Below, in pieces: positions 11,945 to 24,006 of a DNA stretch of 64,000 nt (position 1 is its first letter; each line of letters begins with the position of its first letter). The DNA is from Cervus elaphus (Eukaryota; Chordata; Mammalia; Artiodactyla; Cervidae): NCBI RefSeq assembly GCF_910594005.1, contig NC_057824.1, positions 26,005,314 to 26,069,313 of the forward strand, given 5' to 3'. A model generated the notes under the pieces. It saw only the letters and a list, made by a program, of their open reading frames with translations, was not told the DNA's origin and did no database searches. A program made the translations under genes and the position numbers.

Positions 11945-12263
11945 GGAATTCCCTTGTGGCACAGTGGGTAAAAATCCACCTGCCAATGCAGGGGACATGG
12001 GTTCGTTCAATCCCTGGTCCGGGAAGACCCCACATGTGGCAGGGCAACTAAGCCCGTGCACCACAGCTACTGAAGTCCACACTCGAGAGCCTGGGAGCTG
12101 CAACTACTGAAGCCCAAGCGCCATGGCCTTGCTCCTCAGCAAGAGAAGCCACGAAGCCTGAGCACCTCAACCAGAGAGGGAGCCCTCGCTCACCACAACT
12201 AGAGAAAGCCCGCGCAAGGCAATGAGGACACACATTGCAGCCAATACAAAAATAAATAATTTG
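11945..12263 (+). mobile_element. CHR SINE, long form
   Basis: Begins 'ggaattcccttgtggcac', has a tRNA-like B-box region near 12000 ('ggttcgttcaatccctgg'), then the repeated 'gcaactactgaagccc' body, ending in 'aaaataaataa'. It is inserted directly after the L1 A-tail. Confidence 0.88.
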
Positions 12264-12669
12264 TTTTTTAAAGATTCAAATTCAAAAATGAAAAAAGAAA
12301 AAGAAAGCCCATATGACTTAAGGCTTTGGGTGTTCAGAGCCTCAGACCCTAGGCACTGATATTCCACGTGGGCGTCTTAGCAACAGAGGTCTAGCGAAGG
12401 AATAACGGTCTGCACCATGATGAGCTTCATTCCCTCCAGATCAAACCAGTCCTAACGGCAGCCTCGTAAAAAGTCCTCCTAGCATGCTGTCAGAGGAAGC
12501 CAGATTAAAACACTGTGTCATTATTTACAGGAGACGGTGGTGTGTCAGAGCATTTGGCTGAAAAGACCATGTTTCCAAATAAATTTGGTAGGGCTAGCTA
12601 GGGCTGATCTAAAGCCAGCAAAACAAACAGCAAGGAAAGGCAGAAAAGGATCCAGTCATTTGGATGAAT
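12264..12669. other. Unique intronic sequence
   Basis: A-rich at first, then mixed composition. No repeat or exon was recognised. Confidence 0.45.
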
Positions 12670-12682
12670 CATGTAATCAAAT

Positions 12683-12897
12683 GACTTCCCAGGTGGCACA
12701 ATGGTAAAGAATCTGCCTGCCAATGTAGGAAACACAAGAGACTCTGGTTCGATCCCTGGGTTGGGTAGATCCCCTGGAGTAGGAAATGGTGACCCACACT
12801 CCAGGATTCTTGCCTGGAAAATTCCATGGACGAAGGAGCCGTGTGGGCTACAGTGCATGGGGCCTCAAAGAGCTGGACATGACTGAGCACAGACACA
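12683..12897 (+). mobile_element. Bov-A2 SINE with perfect target-site duplication
   Basis: Full-length copy, head 'gacttcccaggtggcac', tail 'gactgagcacagacaca'. The direct repeat 'catgtaatcaaa' flanks it at 12670-12681 and 12898-12909. Confidence 0.95.
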
Positions 12898-13144
12898 CAT
12901 GTAATCAAACACCCTGTTTCATCGCAGGGCTCCCTGCTATTTTTCTGTGTAAGCTTTTGGAATATTCTGAATAAGAGCTGGAAGGTCAAAGAAAGAGAAA
13001 ACAGAGTCCCTTTCTAAACCTCACATTTCCACTTTCTGCAGGAAAAAAGGACAAGCACCACTGCCTGGTCTGGCATAGTGTCGTGAGGATGAAGGAAACC
13101 AAGCCAGGATATCACTCTCAAACTGCTCCACCAAGGTCTGCCGC

Positions 13145-13320
13145 AGGCCCTGCAATTTATGATCTTGTCTGATCCTCTAAACAACCCAGGAACATAGATA
13201 TCATCTCCTCTGGCTTCCAGATAAGAAGCAGACACTCGGTGACATCTAGGACCTTGCCCGTGGCCAAATAGCTCTTAAATGACACTTAGTTTTAAATCCA
13301 GGTCTGCCTCTCTCCGAAAA
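13145..13320 (+). mobile_element. MIR SINE remnant
   Basis: Layout fits the core and right part of MIR: 'atcctctaaacaaccc', then 'ccagataagaagcagacac', 'ttgcccgtggccaaatagc', 'aaatccaggtctgcc'. Heavily diverged, as expected for a MIR. Confidence 0.55.
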
Positions 13321-13470
13321 GCTTCTGTGCTTTGAGCACCTACCATGTGTCAGACACTGGTACGTTCTAGGATTCAAATGGACAAGTGGCAGAGAACCTG
13401 TCCTCAAGTGGTTCACAAGCTGGGAGCAAACACCAGAAGGGCCACTGTAATAGTCATTAACAAGGACTGA

Positions 13471-13712
13471 GGATTCCCCTGGTGGTACAGTGGATGGGCG
13501 TCCACCGGCCAATGCAGGGGACACAGGTCTGCTCCCTGGTTTGGGAGGATTCCACATGCCGCAGAGCAACTAAACCCACGTACCACAACTACTGGAGCCC
13601 CCGCACCTAGAGCCCATGCTCCGACCAAGAGAAGACACTGCAATGAGAAGCCCGTACACCGCAACAAAGATCTGGTGTGTCCGTAAAAAATAAATAAAAT
13701 TTTTAGAAAGAA
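13471..13712 (+). mobile_element. CHR SINE, long form, internally shortened
   Basis: Head 'ggattcccctggtggtac', body with 'gagcaactaaacccacg', 'aactactggagcccc' and 'agagaagacactgcaatg', then a tail 'taaaaaataaataaaa'. The second half of the body is shorter than in the full copies. Confidence 0.88.
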
Positions 13713-13721
13713 GAAAAAAAG

Positions 13722-13915
13722 AATGACTGAGTGCTTACCAGGTGCCAGATACTGTGTGAAATGATCCCCAGTTGGTATTTCAGATAATCCTCCTATGTGT
13801 CCACAGACCCGGCTGGCATTTTCCATGTTTTACAGAGCCTGAGGCTTAGAGAGTAAGTAACTCAAAGTCACAGGGTGAATCAGTCGTGATTCCAAAACCC
13901 AGATTCTTAACTGGA
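13722..13915 (+). mobile_element. MIR SINE remnant
   Basis: Reads 'gagtgcttaccaggtgcc', 'agataatcctcctatgtg', 'acagagcctgaggctta', 'aactcaaagtcacaggg', 'cccagattctta'. This is nearly the whole MIR in the forward direction. Confidence 0.7.
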
Positions 13916-14144
13916 CAGTGCATCAGACAAACGCAGAGGATGATATGGGCTCAAATCCACATTAGTGAAGCAGACCATTGAGTTTAAGGTAGAAAGAATC
14001 ACTAAAAAAAACTGGTACTTCTGAAGTTTTCAAGAAGAGAGGAAGGGGAGCTCAATCTCAAGGGAAGACAAGATGATGATGAGGACGACGATGACAATGA
14101 CACCAGCATAATGAAGGTGGAGGGGGAAGGAGGGGCTGGATGGT

Positions 14145-14600
14145 TCAGGCATCATTTATTCAATGCCTATGTGCTGCTAGCCCTGAATGTTCATCATCTC
14201 ACCTTATTTCCACAACAAGCCTCTAAAGTTGGGTTCCAGGACTTCCCCGGTGGTCCCATGGCTAAGACTCCATGCTTTCAATGCAGGAGGCCGGGTTCGA
14301 TCCCTGGTCAGGGAACTAGATCCCACATGCTGCAACTAAGAGTTTGCACGTAACAACTAAAGATCCCAAGTGCTGCAACTAGGACCTGGCACAGCCAAAT
14401 AAATGTTTTTTAAAAAATAATAATAAAGTGGGTACCATTGTCAGCCTCATTTAACAGAGGAAGAGGACCAAGGTCACATGGCCCATGCTCTGGACCAGCA
14501 CCTCTGTGGACACAGGGCGAAATGAACATGGGAAACACACTCCATCTCTGCATAGAAGAACTGCAAAGGCAGGCTGCAGGAAGGGGAGCAGGACTGAGGT
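14145..14600 (+). mobile_element. MIR SINE split by a CHR SINE
   Basis: The left part (14150-14236) has 'ttattcaatgcctatgtgctg'-like MIR sequence. The right part (14428-14500) resumes with 'gtgggtaccattgtcagcc', 'aacagaggaagaggaccaagg' and 'tcacatggcccatg'. A short CHR SINE lies between the halves. Confidence 0.6.
14238..14427 (+). mobile_element. CHR SINE, short form
   Basis: Head 'aggacttccccggtggtcc', B-box 'ggttcgatccctggtcag', then 'ggaactagatcccacatg' and an A-rich tail with 'aataataataaa'. It interrupts a MIR. Confidence 0.88.
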
Positions 14601-14857
14601 CAAGTTGTAATAAGAACACTACAGGGGTGGTGGGACCAAGCCTGTGACACAGAGGGGCTGGGCCAGGTGGGCAATGGAAGGGACAGTCTGATGAGGGGCC
14701 ATGCCGTCAGCAGAGAAGGCAATCGGGAGGCAGCTGCGCAAGTTCTGGCATGAGTGCCTGGGGCTAAGAGGACAGAGGGGAGTCAGGGCGACAGGGGGAC
14801 TGGGAAGGGGTTGGGTAAAGAGGAAAGATAGCTCAAGATAGCGCAAGACTGAATCCA
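14601..14857. other. Unique intronic sequence
   Basis: G-rich on the + strand around 14750-14820. No repeat or exon was recognised. Confidence 0.45.
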
Positions 14858-15173
14858 GGGGCTTCCCTGGTAGCTCAGGGGTAAAGAATCTGCCTGCCAA
14901 TGCAGGGTTGGATCCCTGGTCCGGGAGGCTCCTACATGCCTTGGAGCTACTAAGCCTGTGTGCCACAACTACTGAGCCTGTGCGACACAACTACGGACCC
15001 CACATGCCGCAGCTACTGAAGCCCACACGCCCAAGACCCAGGCTCCACAGCAAGAGAGGCCACTGGAATGATAAAACCGCACAACGCAACTAGAGAGTAG
15101 CCCTCGCTTGCAGCAACGACAGAAAAGCCCTCGAAGCAATGAAGACCTAGTGCAATGGAAAAAAAAAAAAAAA
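14858..15173 (+). mobile_element. CHR SINE, long form
   Basis: Head 'ggggcttccctggtagctc', body with three 'caactact'-type units, tail of A after 'gaagacctagtgcaatgg'. Imperfect flanking repeats 'actgaatcca' (left) and 'aatgaatcca' (right) support an insertion here. Confidence 0.9.
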
Positions 15174-15877
15174 GAATGAATCCAAAAAGGTCGATCCTTA
15201 TAACTGAGGGAACAATGAATGAGAGGGAAGCTCTAAGAAGACAGTGGTTTGGTTTTCACATGATGAACCTGAGATGGAGTGGGACAGACAGACCTGGGGA
15301 GAAGCACGGAGCAGACTATGCCCCAGGATGGTAACTGGGCAACACTAGGAGGGGCTGTGGCAGCGTCCATCGGTCAGGTTCTCTGTTGCACACAATGCAC
15401 TCTGGCTGGTTTGAACAGAGAAGCAATTTATAAAGGTTACTGGGTAGCTGGGGGTCTTACAGAGAGCTGGAGAACCAGCTTTTAAAGCTAAGAAGGCAGA
15501 AGCAGCACCTCCAATCATGTGCAAAAATGCTTCCAGGGAGAAGGGCTGGCCTGGGCTCAGACCCTCCCAGGCTGCCTGCTGACACCGCTGCTGGTGATGC
15601 TGGATATTAATAATGCTAGGACCCCATCCACTGCTGCCCCCCGGAAGTGGATGTAACTGCCAACCCCTGACTGAGACATATCCTGCCCTCTGGGTCAACA
15701 GCTGAAGATTCAAAATCTGCTTCAGGAGAGTCTGGGGGGTTGAGCCTGGGTCACAAGCCCTGGTCCTAGCTGCATGGGAGGCTGGAAAGAGCATCAGGGC
15801 ACCTGGCTTCAGTCATAGCATGACACCCACAGGAGGGAAAGTGGAGTTCAAAGTAATGGAAGGTCAAGATGAAGGGT
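15174..15877. other. Unique intronic sequence
   Basis: Moderate GC and no recognised repeat. A 149-codon minus-strand open frame (15345-15794) has no domain I recognise and no splice support. Confidence 0.45.
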
Positions 15878-16006
15878 GGGACTTCCCTGGCAGTCCTGTG
15901 GTTAAGACTCCACACTTCCACTGCAGGGGGAGAGGGTTCGATCCCTGGTCGGGGAACTAACATTCCACATGCCACACAGTACAGCCAAAAAGAAAAAAGA
16001 AAAAGA
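15878..16006 (+). mobile_element. CHR SINE, short form
   Basis: Head 'gggacttccctggcagtcc', B-box 'ggttcgatccctggtcgg', 'ggaactaacattccacatg', then 'cagtacagccaaaaag'. Flanks 'gatgaagg' and 'gacgaagg' look like a decayed target-site duplication. Confidence 0.9.
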
Positions 16007-16930
16007 CGAAGGATAAACGTCCACTGCAAGTACCTTGTTCTGTATTTTCTAAATAATTGAAGGTTAAATTTGCCCCTCACAGGTAGAAACATTTTTTATG
16101 TCTCAGAATGAACAAAGAGCTTAAGATGGCAGCCACGTTCATCACTGGTGGAGTCCGGAGGCTGCTATAAAGATATGGTCTATTTTCCTGCGGTTGGGGG
16201 CCAGTGGTCCCAGGACCAGCACGCCTGGTCACTGAGAATAACAAAACTGACCTCTGTTCAGAAATGTTGGTGCCAGGTGTGTGGAAATCCCTGGATTAGA
16301 GACTCTGGGGACCGTTTTTAATTCACCGATAAGTGGAGTTTTAAAATGTGACATCTTTGAGTACTGCTGCCTTGGTCTGTTAAACAAAGAGGAGCAATGC
16401 CCATGCCAGCATCATCCTAAAGCTGATAACGCTAAGGGGGCTCACAGCTGGTGGGATGGCCTCGACTGTGACTAAACAGCACCCTGTTTCCAATCGCAGA
16501 AACGTGGTTTCACCCTTACTACAGATGCTGCATCTGGAATATGGAGACAGATCATTTTAGATTTTGTAGGTTTAGCTCCAAAAGCACAGCTGGGGCTGGC
16601 AGTCATCGAGTTTGAGATGGGAACTCCTGTCCTCCCCCTCCAGCACTTCCTTCCCTGGACTCACGTAGCCTTGGCCTGTAGGATGGCAGCAGATAAAGGA
16701 TGCACCCTTGGACAGCTGTGACTCCTCCTCGGGGGTCCGGAGAAAGGAGTCCGGGCTCTGAGTTACTGAGCTGGGCTCAGCCTCAGGATCATCTCCCGGC
16801 AGGCAGAGCCGGCAACCTGTCTGACTTGACCGTTTGCTCATCTGGAAAAAGGGATAAAAGCACTGTTCTTTCATTGTAATACAGCTACCTTAGCAACTCT
16901 GCACTACCACGGGCCCTACTCTTTAGAGTA
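16007..16930. other. Unique intronic sequence
   Basis: No repeat recognised. The minus-strand open frame at 16572-16874 (100 codons) is Ser/Pro/Glu-rich and resembles no family I know. Confidence 0.45.
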
Positions 16931-16934
16931 ATGA

Positions 16935-17146
16935 AAGTGGAAGTGAAGTCGCTCAGTCGTGTCCGACTCTCTGCCACCCCATGGACTGTAGCCCACCAGG
17001 CTCCTCCGTCCATGGGATTCTCCAGGCAAGAATACTGGAGTGGGTTGCCATTTCCTTCTCCAGGGAATCTTCCCGACCCAGGGATGGAACCCAGGTCTCC
17101 CGCACTGCAGGCAGGCGCTTTAACCTCTGAGCCACCAGGGAAGCTC
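16935..17146 (-). mobile_element. Bov-A2 SINE with perfect target-site duplication
   Basis: On the minus strand the head is 'gcttccctggtggctcag' and the end 'cactgagcgacttcact'. The 12-base direct repeat 'ttagagtaatga' flanks it at 16923-16934 and 17147-17158. It is one of the least diverged copies in the window. Confidence 0.95.
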
Positions 17147-17257
17147 TTAGAGTAATGAGCTCTTCCCAATTTCCGGAGGCCACTTAATTGACCTAATGAT
17201 GGGAAGGAATCAAGGAAGACTTTTCTTTGGAAATGATTGCATCAGAAATCATAGGGG

Positions 17258-17530
17258 GGGACGTCCCTGGTGGTCCAGTGGTTAAGAACCTGCCTGCCAA
17301 TGCGGGGGACACAGGTTCAATCCCTGGTTGGAAAACTAAGCTCTCACATGCTGCGGGGCAACTAAGCCCCTGTGTCACAACTACTGAGCCTGTGTGCCTA
17401 GAGCCCATGCTCCACAACAAGAGAAGCCACTGCAGTGAAAAGGCCTGAGCTCTGCAACCAGAGAGCAGGCCCTGCTCGCCACAACTAAAGAAAAGGCGGA
17501 GCCTGGCAACGAAGACCCAGCACAAAAAAG
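17258..17530 (+). mobile_element. CHR SINE, long form
   Basis: Head 'gggacgtccctggtggtcc', 'gcctgccaatgcggggg', body to 'caacgaagacccagcac', short A-tail. A second CHR copy begins directly after it. Confidence 0.9.
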
Positions 17531-17534
17531 GAAT

Positions 17535-17696
17535 GGGGAATTCTCTCTGGTGGTCCAGCGGTTAGGACTCCTCACTTTCACTGCTGAGGGCAAGGGTTCG
17601 ATCCCTGGATCCCTGGTCAGTGAACTAAGATCCCACAAGCTGTATCACACCAGCCAGCCAAAGAGAGAGAGAGAGAGAGAGATTAAAAAAAAAAAC
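17535..17696 (+). mobile_element. CHR SINE, short form, next to another CHR
   Basis: Head 'ggggaattctctctggtgg', B-box with a duplicated 'gatccctg' (17601-17616), and a tail that has expanded into a GA run (17663-17682) plus A-run. The head-to-tail arrangement suggests insertion into the A-tail of its left neighbour. Confidence 0.88.
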
Positions 17697-18082
17697 CAAT
17701 GAAGTACCGACACCTGCTTCAACACAGATAAACCATGGAAACATCAAGCTCCGTGAAAGAACCCAGATACAAAAGATCACACATTATATGATTTCATTTA
17801 CACAAAATGGCCAGAACAGACAAATCCATGAACACACAAAGTAGATTAGTGGTTGCCTAGGGCTGGAGATAAGGATGAGGGGGGAGGGATGCGGAGAGGA
17901 ATGGTTAATCTGTGCGAAAGGAAGCTTCTTTAGGGGCTGACAAAAAAGTTCTAAAATTGACGGTGGTGTTGTTTGCACAACTCTGTGGGATATATGAAAA
18001 GTCATTGAATTAGACACTTTAAGTGGGTAAATTATATGATATGAATTAGATCTCAATAAAGCTTTTATTAAAAAAAAATAAC
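17697..18082 (+). mobile_element. L1 3' end
   Basis: Typical old L1 tail: 'accatggaaacatcaagctc', 'cacattatatgatttcatt', 'agtggttgcctagggctgg', 'tctaaaattgacggtgg', 'tgaattagatctcaataaag', A-run. Confidence 0.8.
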
Positions 18083-18104
18083 CAGTGGAAGTAACTGTAG
18101 TGAT

Positions 18105-18330
18105 TGGATGGTATTAAATGCCAGACAGTGTTTTGAGCACTTAAAAGTTTTACGAGACGCCTACCGTAGCAGTATCCTTATTAGCTGCATTTTACAGACA
18201 AGGAAGCTCGGCCACTGAGAGAGAAGTCCACGGCCCAAGGTTACCCCGTCAGTAAACAAGGGGTCCCACGTGGGAACCTGAGGAATCAGACTTCAGAGCC
18301 GTGTCCTTAAGGGCTGCACCCGCACACAGA
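18105..18330 (+). mobile_element. MIR SINE remnant
   Basis: 'gtgttttgagcacttaa', 'cattttacagacaaggaag', 'cggcccaaggttacc', 'gagccgtgtccttaa' follow MIR from the core to the right end. Confidence 0.65.
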
Positions 18331-18654
18331 AGTGCACTGGTCGCCGCGGGACTCGGGGCTCAACGTAAATGCCCCCCAGTCGGGGACAGTTCAAACACAT
18401 GCTGGTATCTCGCCCGGTGAAAAGAGGGACACAGGTCTGCAGCCGACGCTATGGAGGCAACAGAAACGACAACAGAAGCTGCGCTGCTTTTCTCTTCCAT
18501 CTGCACGAAGCACTCTACATGCAAGGGTACACAAGCTTGGCAACTTCCTGCTACTTTTCATGAAAAACAGTAACTGTGGGTTTCCACGAAGAAGCAGGTC
18601 AGTGTTGGGGTGGAACACTGATGTTCCCCGTCCCCCGAAAACCTTTTGCACTTG
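18331..18654. other. Unique sequence with several CpG sites
   Basis: 'ggtcgccgcgggactcgggg' near 18342 is a small CpG-rich spot. No exon was recognised. A 125-codon + strand open frame here runs into the SINE on its right, so it is not a credible gene. Confidence 0.4.
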
Positions 18655-18866
18655 TGTGTGCTATGTCACTTCAGTTGTGTCAGACTCTTTGCGATCCTAT
18701 GGACTGTAGCTCACCAGGCTCCTCTGTCCATGGGATTCTCCAGGCCAGAATACTGGAGTGGATGGCCATGCCCTCCTCCAGGGGATCTTCCTCACCCAGG
18801 GATTGAACCCGAGTCTCTTCCGTCTCCTGCATTGGCAGTCGGGTTCTTTACCACTGAGCCACCAAA
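18655..18866 (-). mobile_element. Bov-A2 SINE
   Basis: Full-length copy; on the minus strand 'ggctcagtggtaaagaacc' to 'actgaagtgacatagca'. Flanked by similar 'aaaacctttt' (left) and 'aaaaaccttt' (right), a likely target-site duplication. Confidence 0.93.
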
Positions 18867-19677
18867 AACCTTTCAGTACTGTTTGGTTTTTTGAACTACG
18901 AGCAGGGCAGGGACTATCTAATACTACGCCGGTTTTAAGGCAGCCTTCTCTAACCCACCCATCAGGACTGCATCTGCTCACGGCACCATGCCTGGAATCA
19001 CCATGCCTTAATCATTAAGACTACTGTTTTATTTCATCTGTAGAGCTTTTCACTTCCCTCTGCTCTCCCTGACTATAAGCTTCCTGAGGACAGGCATGGA
19101 GTTTGTTTCTTACTACGCAGTGCTGGCACACAAGCAGACCCTCCACACTTACTTGCTATTATTGATCAGACAAACAAATAAGTAAATGGATTAAGGTTGA
19201 ATCACCTGACTTCACCTGCCACCGGTCATGGGCACAAGCAGCGATGGATGGAACAGGAAGACACTTGGCTGGAAAGCCCCAGGATTGGGAACACACTGTT
19301 TCAATCAGCCTTGAGTGGAGCTTAAGAAAATGATTTATTCCTTCAATTAAAAACATTTGCTTTCATCTAGTCCCAGAGAATTTATGGCGCCGTAATCCTT
19401 TCCATCTCAAATCCTTTCCATTATCTTTTCCTAATTAATTGAGGTATGTAAATTCGTTTGATCTAAATCTTTGCCAGCATAAACATTACTCACGTGGTGA
19501 TTCTGCAGCACATTGCTGGCTGATCAAGTTTAATCAGGTTCTACCGGTTTTTAAATTATACATGATATTAGACAAGATTCATTTAACTCTGCATCTAACA
19601 GCTACAACTTATTACATTGGCTGCTCCCAGACATTTATAGCAAATCGCTATTGAATCATTACTATGAATCAACTTAT
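18867..19677. other. Unique intronic sequence
   Basis: AT-rich toward the right. Nothing recognised. Confidence 0.5.
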
Positions 19678-19886
19678 TGCTGTTTAGTTGCTAAGTCATG
19701 TCCAACTCATTGCGACCCCACAGACTGTAGTGTGCCAGGCGCCTCCATCCATGGGGTTTCCCAGGCAAGGATACTGGAGTGGGTTGCCATTTCCTTCTCC
19801 AGGGGATATTCCTGACCCAGGGATCGAAAGCACGTCTCCTGCTTTGCAGGTGGGTTCTTTACCACTGAGCCACAGCGGGAAGCCCA
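19678..19886 (-). mobile_element. Bov-A2 SINE
   Basis: Minus-strand head 'gggcttcccgctgtggctc', end 'gacttagcaactaaacagc'. Similar flanks 'tgaatcaactta' and 'tgaactaactta' fit an ageing target-site duplication. Confidence 0.93.
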
Positions 19887-20739
19887 TGAACTAACTTAGT
19901 ATACAATTAAAAAAACTGTTTGACACAATAGGAGACTTTGATATGAAAGAAAATATACTTTGATGTATTTTGGGCAAAAAAAAAAAAAAGATTAAGGAAA
20001 ATATATTATCCAAGTGAAATTTCTCAAGCTGTTACCTTACAGATCAATACAAAATCTCTTCACAAAAATATTTATGGATTAGGACAGCAGTATTTCACCC
20101 AAGTAATACACAAAGAAAGGAGCAGCAAATTTTTTTATACAACTCAAATAATATATGGGGAACAATATGTAGAATTCCAAAACTGCAGACGTGTCTGTAG
20201 ATTCTGGGGGTTATGAAACATGCATCTACAGTGGTTTCAGCACTGAAACGTGCTCCCTTTCCCAACCTCTTATTATCTTTTTCATTTCACATTCTGATCA
20301 CTTGACCAATTACTTGGGAACTGAATTCCTTCAGGATCATGCTTCTTTTTCATATTTCATTTACTTGGAGATAATAGGCCCATTACGGAGGTGAAATGTC
20401 CCAATTCCAGAAAATGAGTGTTTTGAGCAAAAACAATAAAAGGAAAGATTAAATATTCCAACCGGCTAAGCACAAGCTAGAAAGATGCTGGTTTTGTCTA
20501 CGCTGCATTGGTGTGCCAGGGGTTTTGTTTGCTCCGGGAGTCCCCGCTGGCCACCTCAGGAGCCCCCGAGGATGGGCGGAGGGTGGAAGCAGGCTCCGGA
20601 GCTGATCTTCTCAGTGGCCTGTGCCGCTCAGAGGGCTGGCCTGGCGTCTCGGAGCAGACTGCCATGGGCGTTTGGTCTAAAAGCCTCTACAATCATGGTC
20701 TGCTGCAGAGGAAAAAGGAAGGACCCAACCTGAGAGAGA
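19887..20739. other. Unique intronic sequence
   Basis: AT-rich until about 20460, then GC-rich (20490-20660). No repeat or exon was recognised. Confidence 0.45.
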
Positions 20740-20956
20740 GGTGTGCTCAGTTGCTCAGTCGTGTCCGACTCTTTGTCACCCTATGGACTGCAGCCCATCA
20801 GGCTCTTCTGTCCATGGGATTCTCCCAGGCAAGAATACTGGAGAGGGTAGCCATTCCCTCCGCCAGGGGATCTCCCCGACCCAGGGACTGAACCTGAGTT
20901 TCTTACAACTCCTGCATTGGCAGGCGGATTGTTTACCACTGAGCCACTGGGGGAAG
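20740..20956 (-). mobile_element. Bov-A2 SINE
   Basis: Full-length copy; minus-strand head 'cttcccccagtggctcag', middle 'atcccctggcggaggg', end 'ggacacgactgagcaac'. Confidence 0.93.
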
Positions 20957-21518
20957 AGAGGTAGTCAGTCCCTACAACAGGGGTGGAAATCCCAAGATGA
21001 AAGCTGTGAAGATTAGCAAATGACCAGCCAGGAAGCAGAGGGCTCTAGGAGACATTTCTTTAAGAAGCTGAAACTGATAGAATGCCTAATATTTTTAAAA
21101 GTGCTGACATGAAATGTAAGCCATTCTAGCTCTGGGAGAAGGCATTGAGGTTGAACCAGTATGCTTAAAAACTAAGAGAAAGCGTCCTCAGATGGCAGAC
21201 AAAAATGAGAGTACTCTGATCATAAGTGATCTCTGCTCCTTGGTTCCTTATTCCTCTGTTGAGTCACAGAGCCCGTGAGGAAAAAAGCTTGTTTTTTTTT
21301 TTAGATCTTCTCCCCATTCCAGTCTCCAAAGCACCTGTGCAAATACACTGGATTTTGCCCAGTCTGATGGGCTCACTGGTCAGATGAGCCTATTCACGGA
21401 CCTCACACGCAGGTTATGACGACTCTTACTTCTACAAGTCCCCTTGTTGGACATCATATCACTTAGCACCCCGGAAGGGAACCTCATTAAAATTTCTTTT
21501 AAATCCAAGATTTCCCAA
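20957..21518. other. Unique intronic sequence
   Basis: Mixed composition with a T-run at 21292-21302. Nothing recognised. Confidence 0.45.
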
Positions 21519-21662
21519 GAGACTTCCCTGGCAATCCAGTGGTTAAGACTCTGCACTTCCACTGCAGAGTGTGTGAGTTTGATCTGTGGTTGGGGAACTA
21601 AGATCCCACATGCCATGCGGTACAGCCAAACAGAAAAATAAACAAAAATTTAAAAAATAAAA
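21519..21662 (+). mobile_element. CHR SINE, short form
   Basis: Head 'gagacttccctggcaatcc', 'ctgcacttccactgcag', 'ggggaactaagatcccac', 'cggtacagccaaacag', A-rich tail. Confidence 0.9.
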
Positions 21663-21752
21663 CCAGTCTAAGATGTTCCAGAAAAAGCTGTGATCCTCTT
21701 AGACATCGGTATGACTTGGTTTCTTTGATAACAGTTCCTTCTCTGCCTGGTC

Positions 21753-21925
21753 ACGTGTGTGCTCAGTCGTGTCTGACTCTTTGCAACCCCAAGGACTGTA
21801 GCCGGCCAGGCTCCTCTGTCCATGGGATTTCCCAGGCAGGAATCCTGGAGTGAGTTGCCATTCCCTTCCCCAGGGGATCTTCCTGAGATCTTCCAGGGAT
21901 CGAACCCACTTCTCCCGGAGGACCT
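21753..21925 (-). mobile_element. Bov-A2 SINE lacking its head
   Basis: Minus-strand copy that stops after 'gggttcgatccctg'; the first ~35 bases of the element are missing. A short local duplication of 'gatcttcc' occurs at 21878-21896. Confidence 0.88.
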
Positions 21926-24006
21926 GCCTCCCTCCCTCCAGCCCTGACTTCCTATGTGAACTTATATCTTCTCTGGTCCTGATTGGTTGTTCCTTCCTTA
22001 TATTTTCCCATTATCTGTTTCTGTCCGCTTTAAGCCTTCTCAAATGCCTCCTGGAACAAACAAGCAAGTAAGACAAGACTCTCTCAATTTCAGTTTTTGA
22101 TCCAAACACTGGAGAGAAAGCATATGAAAGGGTTTTGGTTTTTTTCTCCCCCTTGATCAAAAGACGACTGTTAACTAGCTCTTGTTATTCAGCTCATTTC
22201 ATTTCAAGGACTAATCAAATGTCCACATTTTCCTAGCTACAACTAAGAAGTGTTGTAGCCCTTAATTAAAGGTACAGTTTCTGCCATTGAGTTTATACTT
22301 TGGTCAATTACACGACTAGTCAGACGAGAGCGTGTCCACAAGTATACACGGACAAGGGCTCAATCTGGGGTCCCCAGGGATCTGTGCACCTACATGGGAA
22401 AAAAATACATTTCCACTGACCTCTAACCGAAATTCAGCATTTCCTCCTACCATGACATCAGGCAGAAAACCACAGAGGTATTCATGCTCCTGTGACTCTG
22501 AAACCAACAGAAATCACGAGGGCTTTTCATATCCTATTACAGTTGTTAACAATACCTCGAAACACTGCTTAAGCCAGCACCACTTTGAAAAGTATGGTAG
22601 TTATTAACCTTGCCATTAGACTGCGTTCTGTAACAAGAGATCAACAAAGAGGCATGTATTTCTCTAGCAAATAAATTTTAAAATATCTTGATGACTGTAT
22701 TTCAAAATAATTGGTTTCTGTGAAATTCCATGCATTCTATTCTATGCACTTAGAACACTACTGTAAGAGGTGATCCCCGAGGCTTCGCCAAGCTGCCAAA
22801 GGGGTCTGGGCACAGCACAGGCTGAGATGTCCTGACTCTGGCAGCAGGCACAGTGCCTCTGCCATGAGGCCCCGTGGAGACTATGGCAGGGGTGGGAGGA
22901 TGATCACACTGCTTCAGGCCACACACACCATCAGAAATAACTTTGCAAGTGATGCTCTCAGTTTGCTAATGAGTAATATTAGGTCGATTAGCTTAAACCA
23001 CTTTCAGTCAGCTCCAGCAGAAGGAAGGCATTGCCGCTGATTGCCTGGATTTTTCAGCAGCACTGATAACGGACACAAAGGATCCCGGGAGTCCTGGGCT
23101 GGCTGATTGCTCCAGGTCACCACCGTCAAATGTTCAGCCTGCATACAACCTACCAGAAGAGTTGAGGTCGGCAGCCCAGCCCAGCCCAGGGCCTGGTGCT
23201 ATTTCCAGCAAGACGCATCACTTTCCAAAATAGAACCCCCCTGTAATGCTTCTATTAAGTCATATGGTAAATTGCCTTTAAATCATGGCATTTCTTAGAG
23301 CCTGGTATAGGCACATAAAAATAACAACACAAGGCTAATTATACAGCTGGGGAACTAAACATGAGTTAACTGAGCTTCTTTTTAAAAACAACGGGAAAAA
23401 ATCCTACTGTGACAGGAACAAGAGGGCTTCCGTCCAGTGGAAACTTTCTGAGTATCTAGGGTGTGGTAGGCAGTGCGGGCAGAGATAATGTTGCACAGAA
23501 GAGATGCTACAGAAGAAAGTGTGGCTAATCCCTGAGAGGGGTCCTCCTGGGAACTGCAGAGCCAACTGCCTGGTGTTCACACACAGCAAGTGCTGGAGCA
23601 GGTCTCAAACCAGCTGATCTCTTTTGACTTCAAGCCTAAAGAACAGCTGACCTGAGCACACAAGAAGAACCTCTGCTGGCAGCACTGTTAAGATGATCAC
23701 TCCAGGGGAGAATTGAAAGGAGAGAGAAGTGCAATGGAATTGCATGGAATGCAATGCAGTTATTAAAAGCCTGACATAAGCCTCTGTGTATCAACGTAAA
23801 AGGATTCTCTTGGGGAAAAAGCAAGGCACTGAACAGTATGTACAGAATGATGACATTTACATAAGACCAGGTTGTTCAACAACATACATACTTTCAACTA
23901 TGGTGACCCTCAACGGATGGATCTAGGTGGGGGTTACACAGTTTATTATACTCATAGATACATTATAGATTTTAAATCTTTACAGAAAGAACATATTCAC
24001 ATGTTG
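21926..24006. other. Unique intronic sequence, about 2 kb
   Basis: The longest stretch of intron 2 free of young repeats, AT-rich with a GC-richer block at 22770-22930. The part near 23830-24000 may be a decayed L1 tail. No exon was recognised. Confidence 0.5.

Noticed and set aside
16900..17150. tRNA gene-like A/B-box sequences (here and in dozens of other places)
   Set aside because: They are the tRNA-derived heads of Bov-A2 and CHR SINEs. None folds into a complete cloverleaf with the expected ends.
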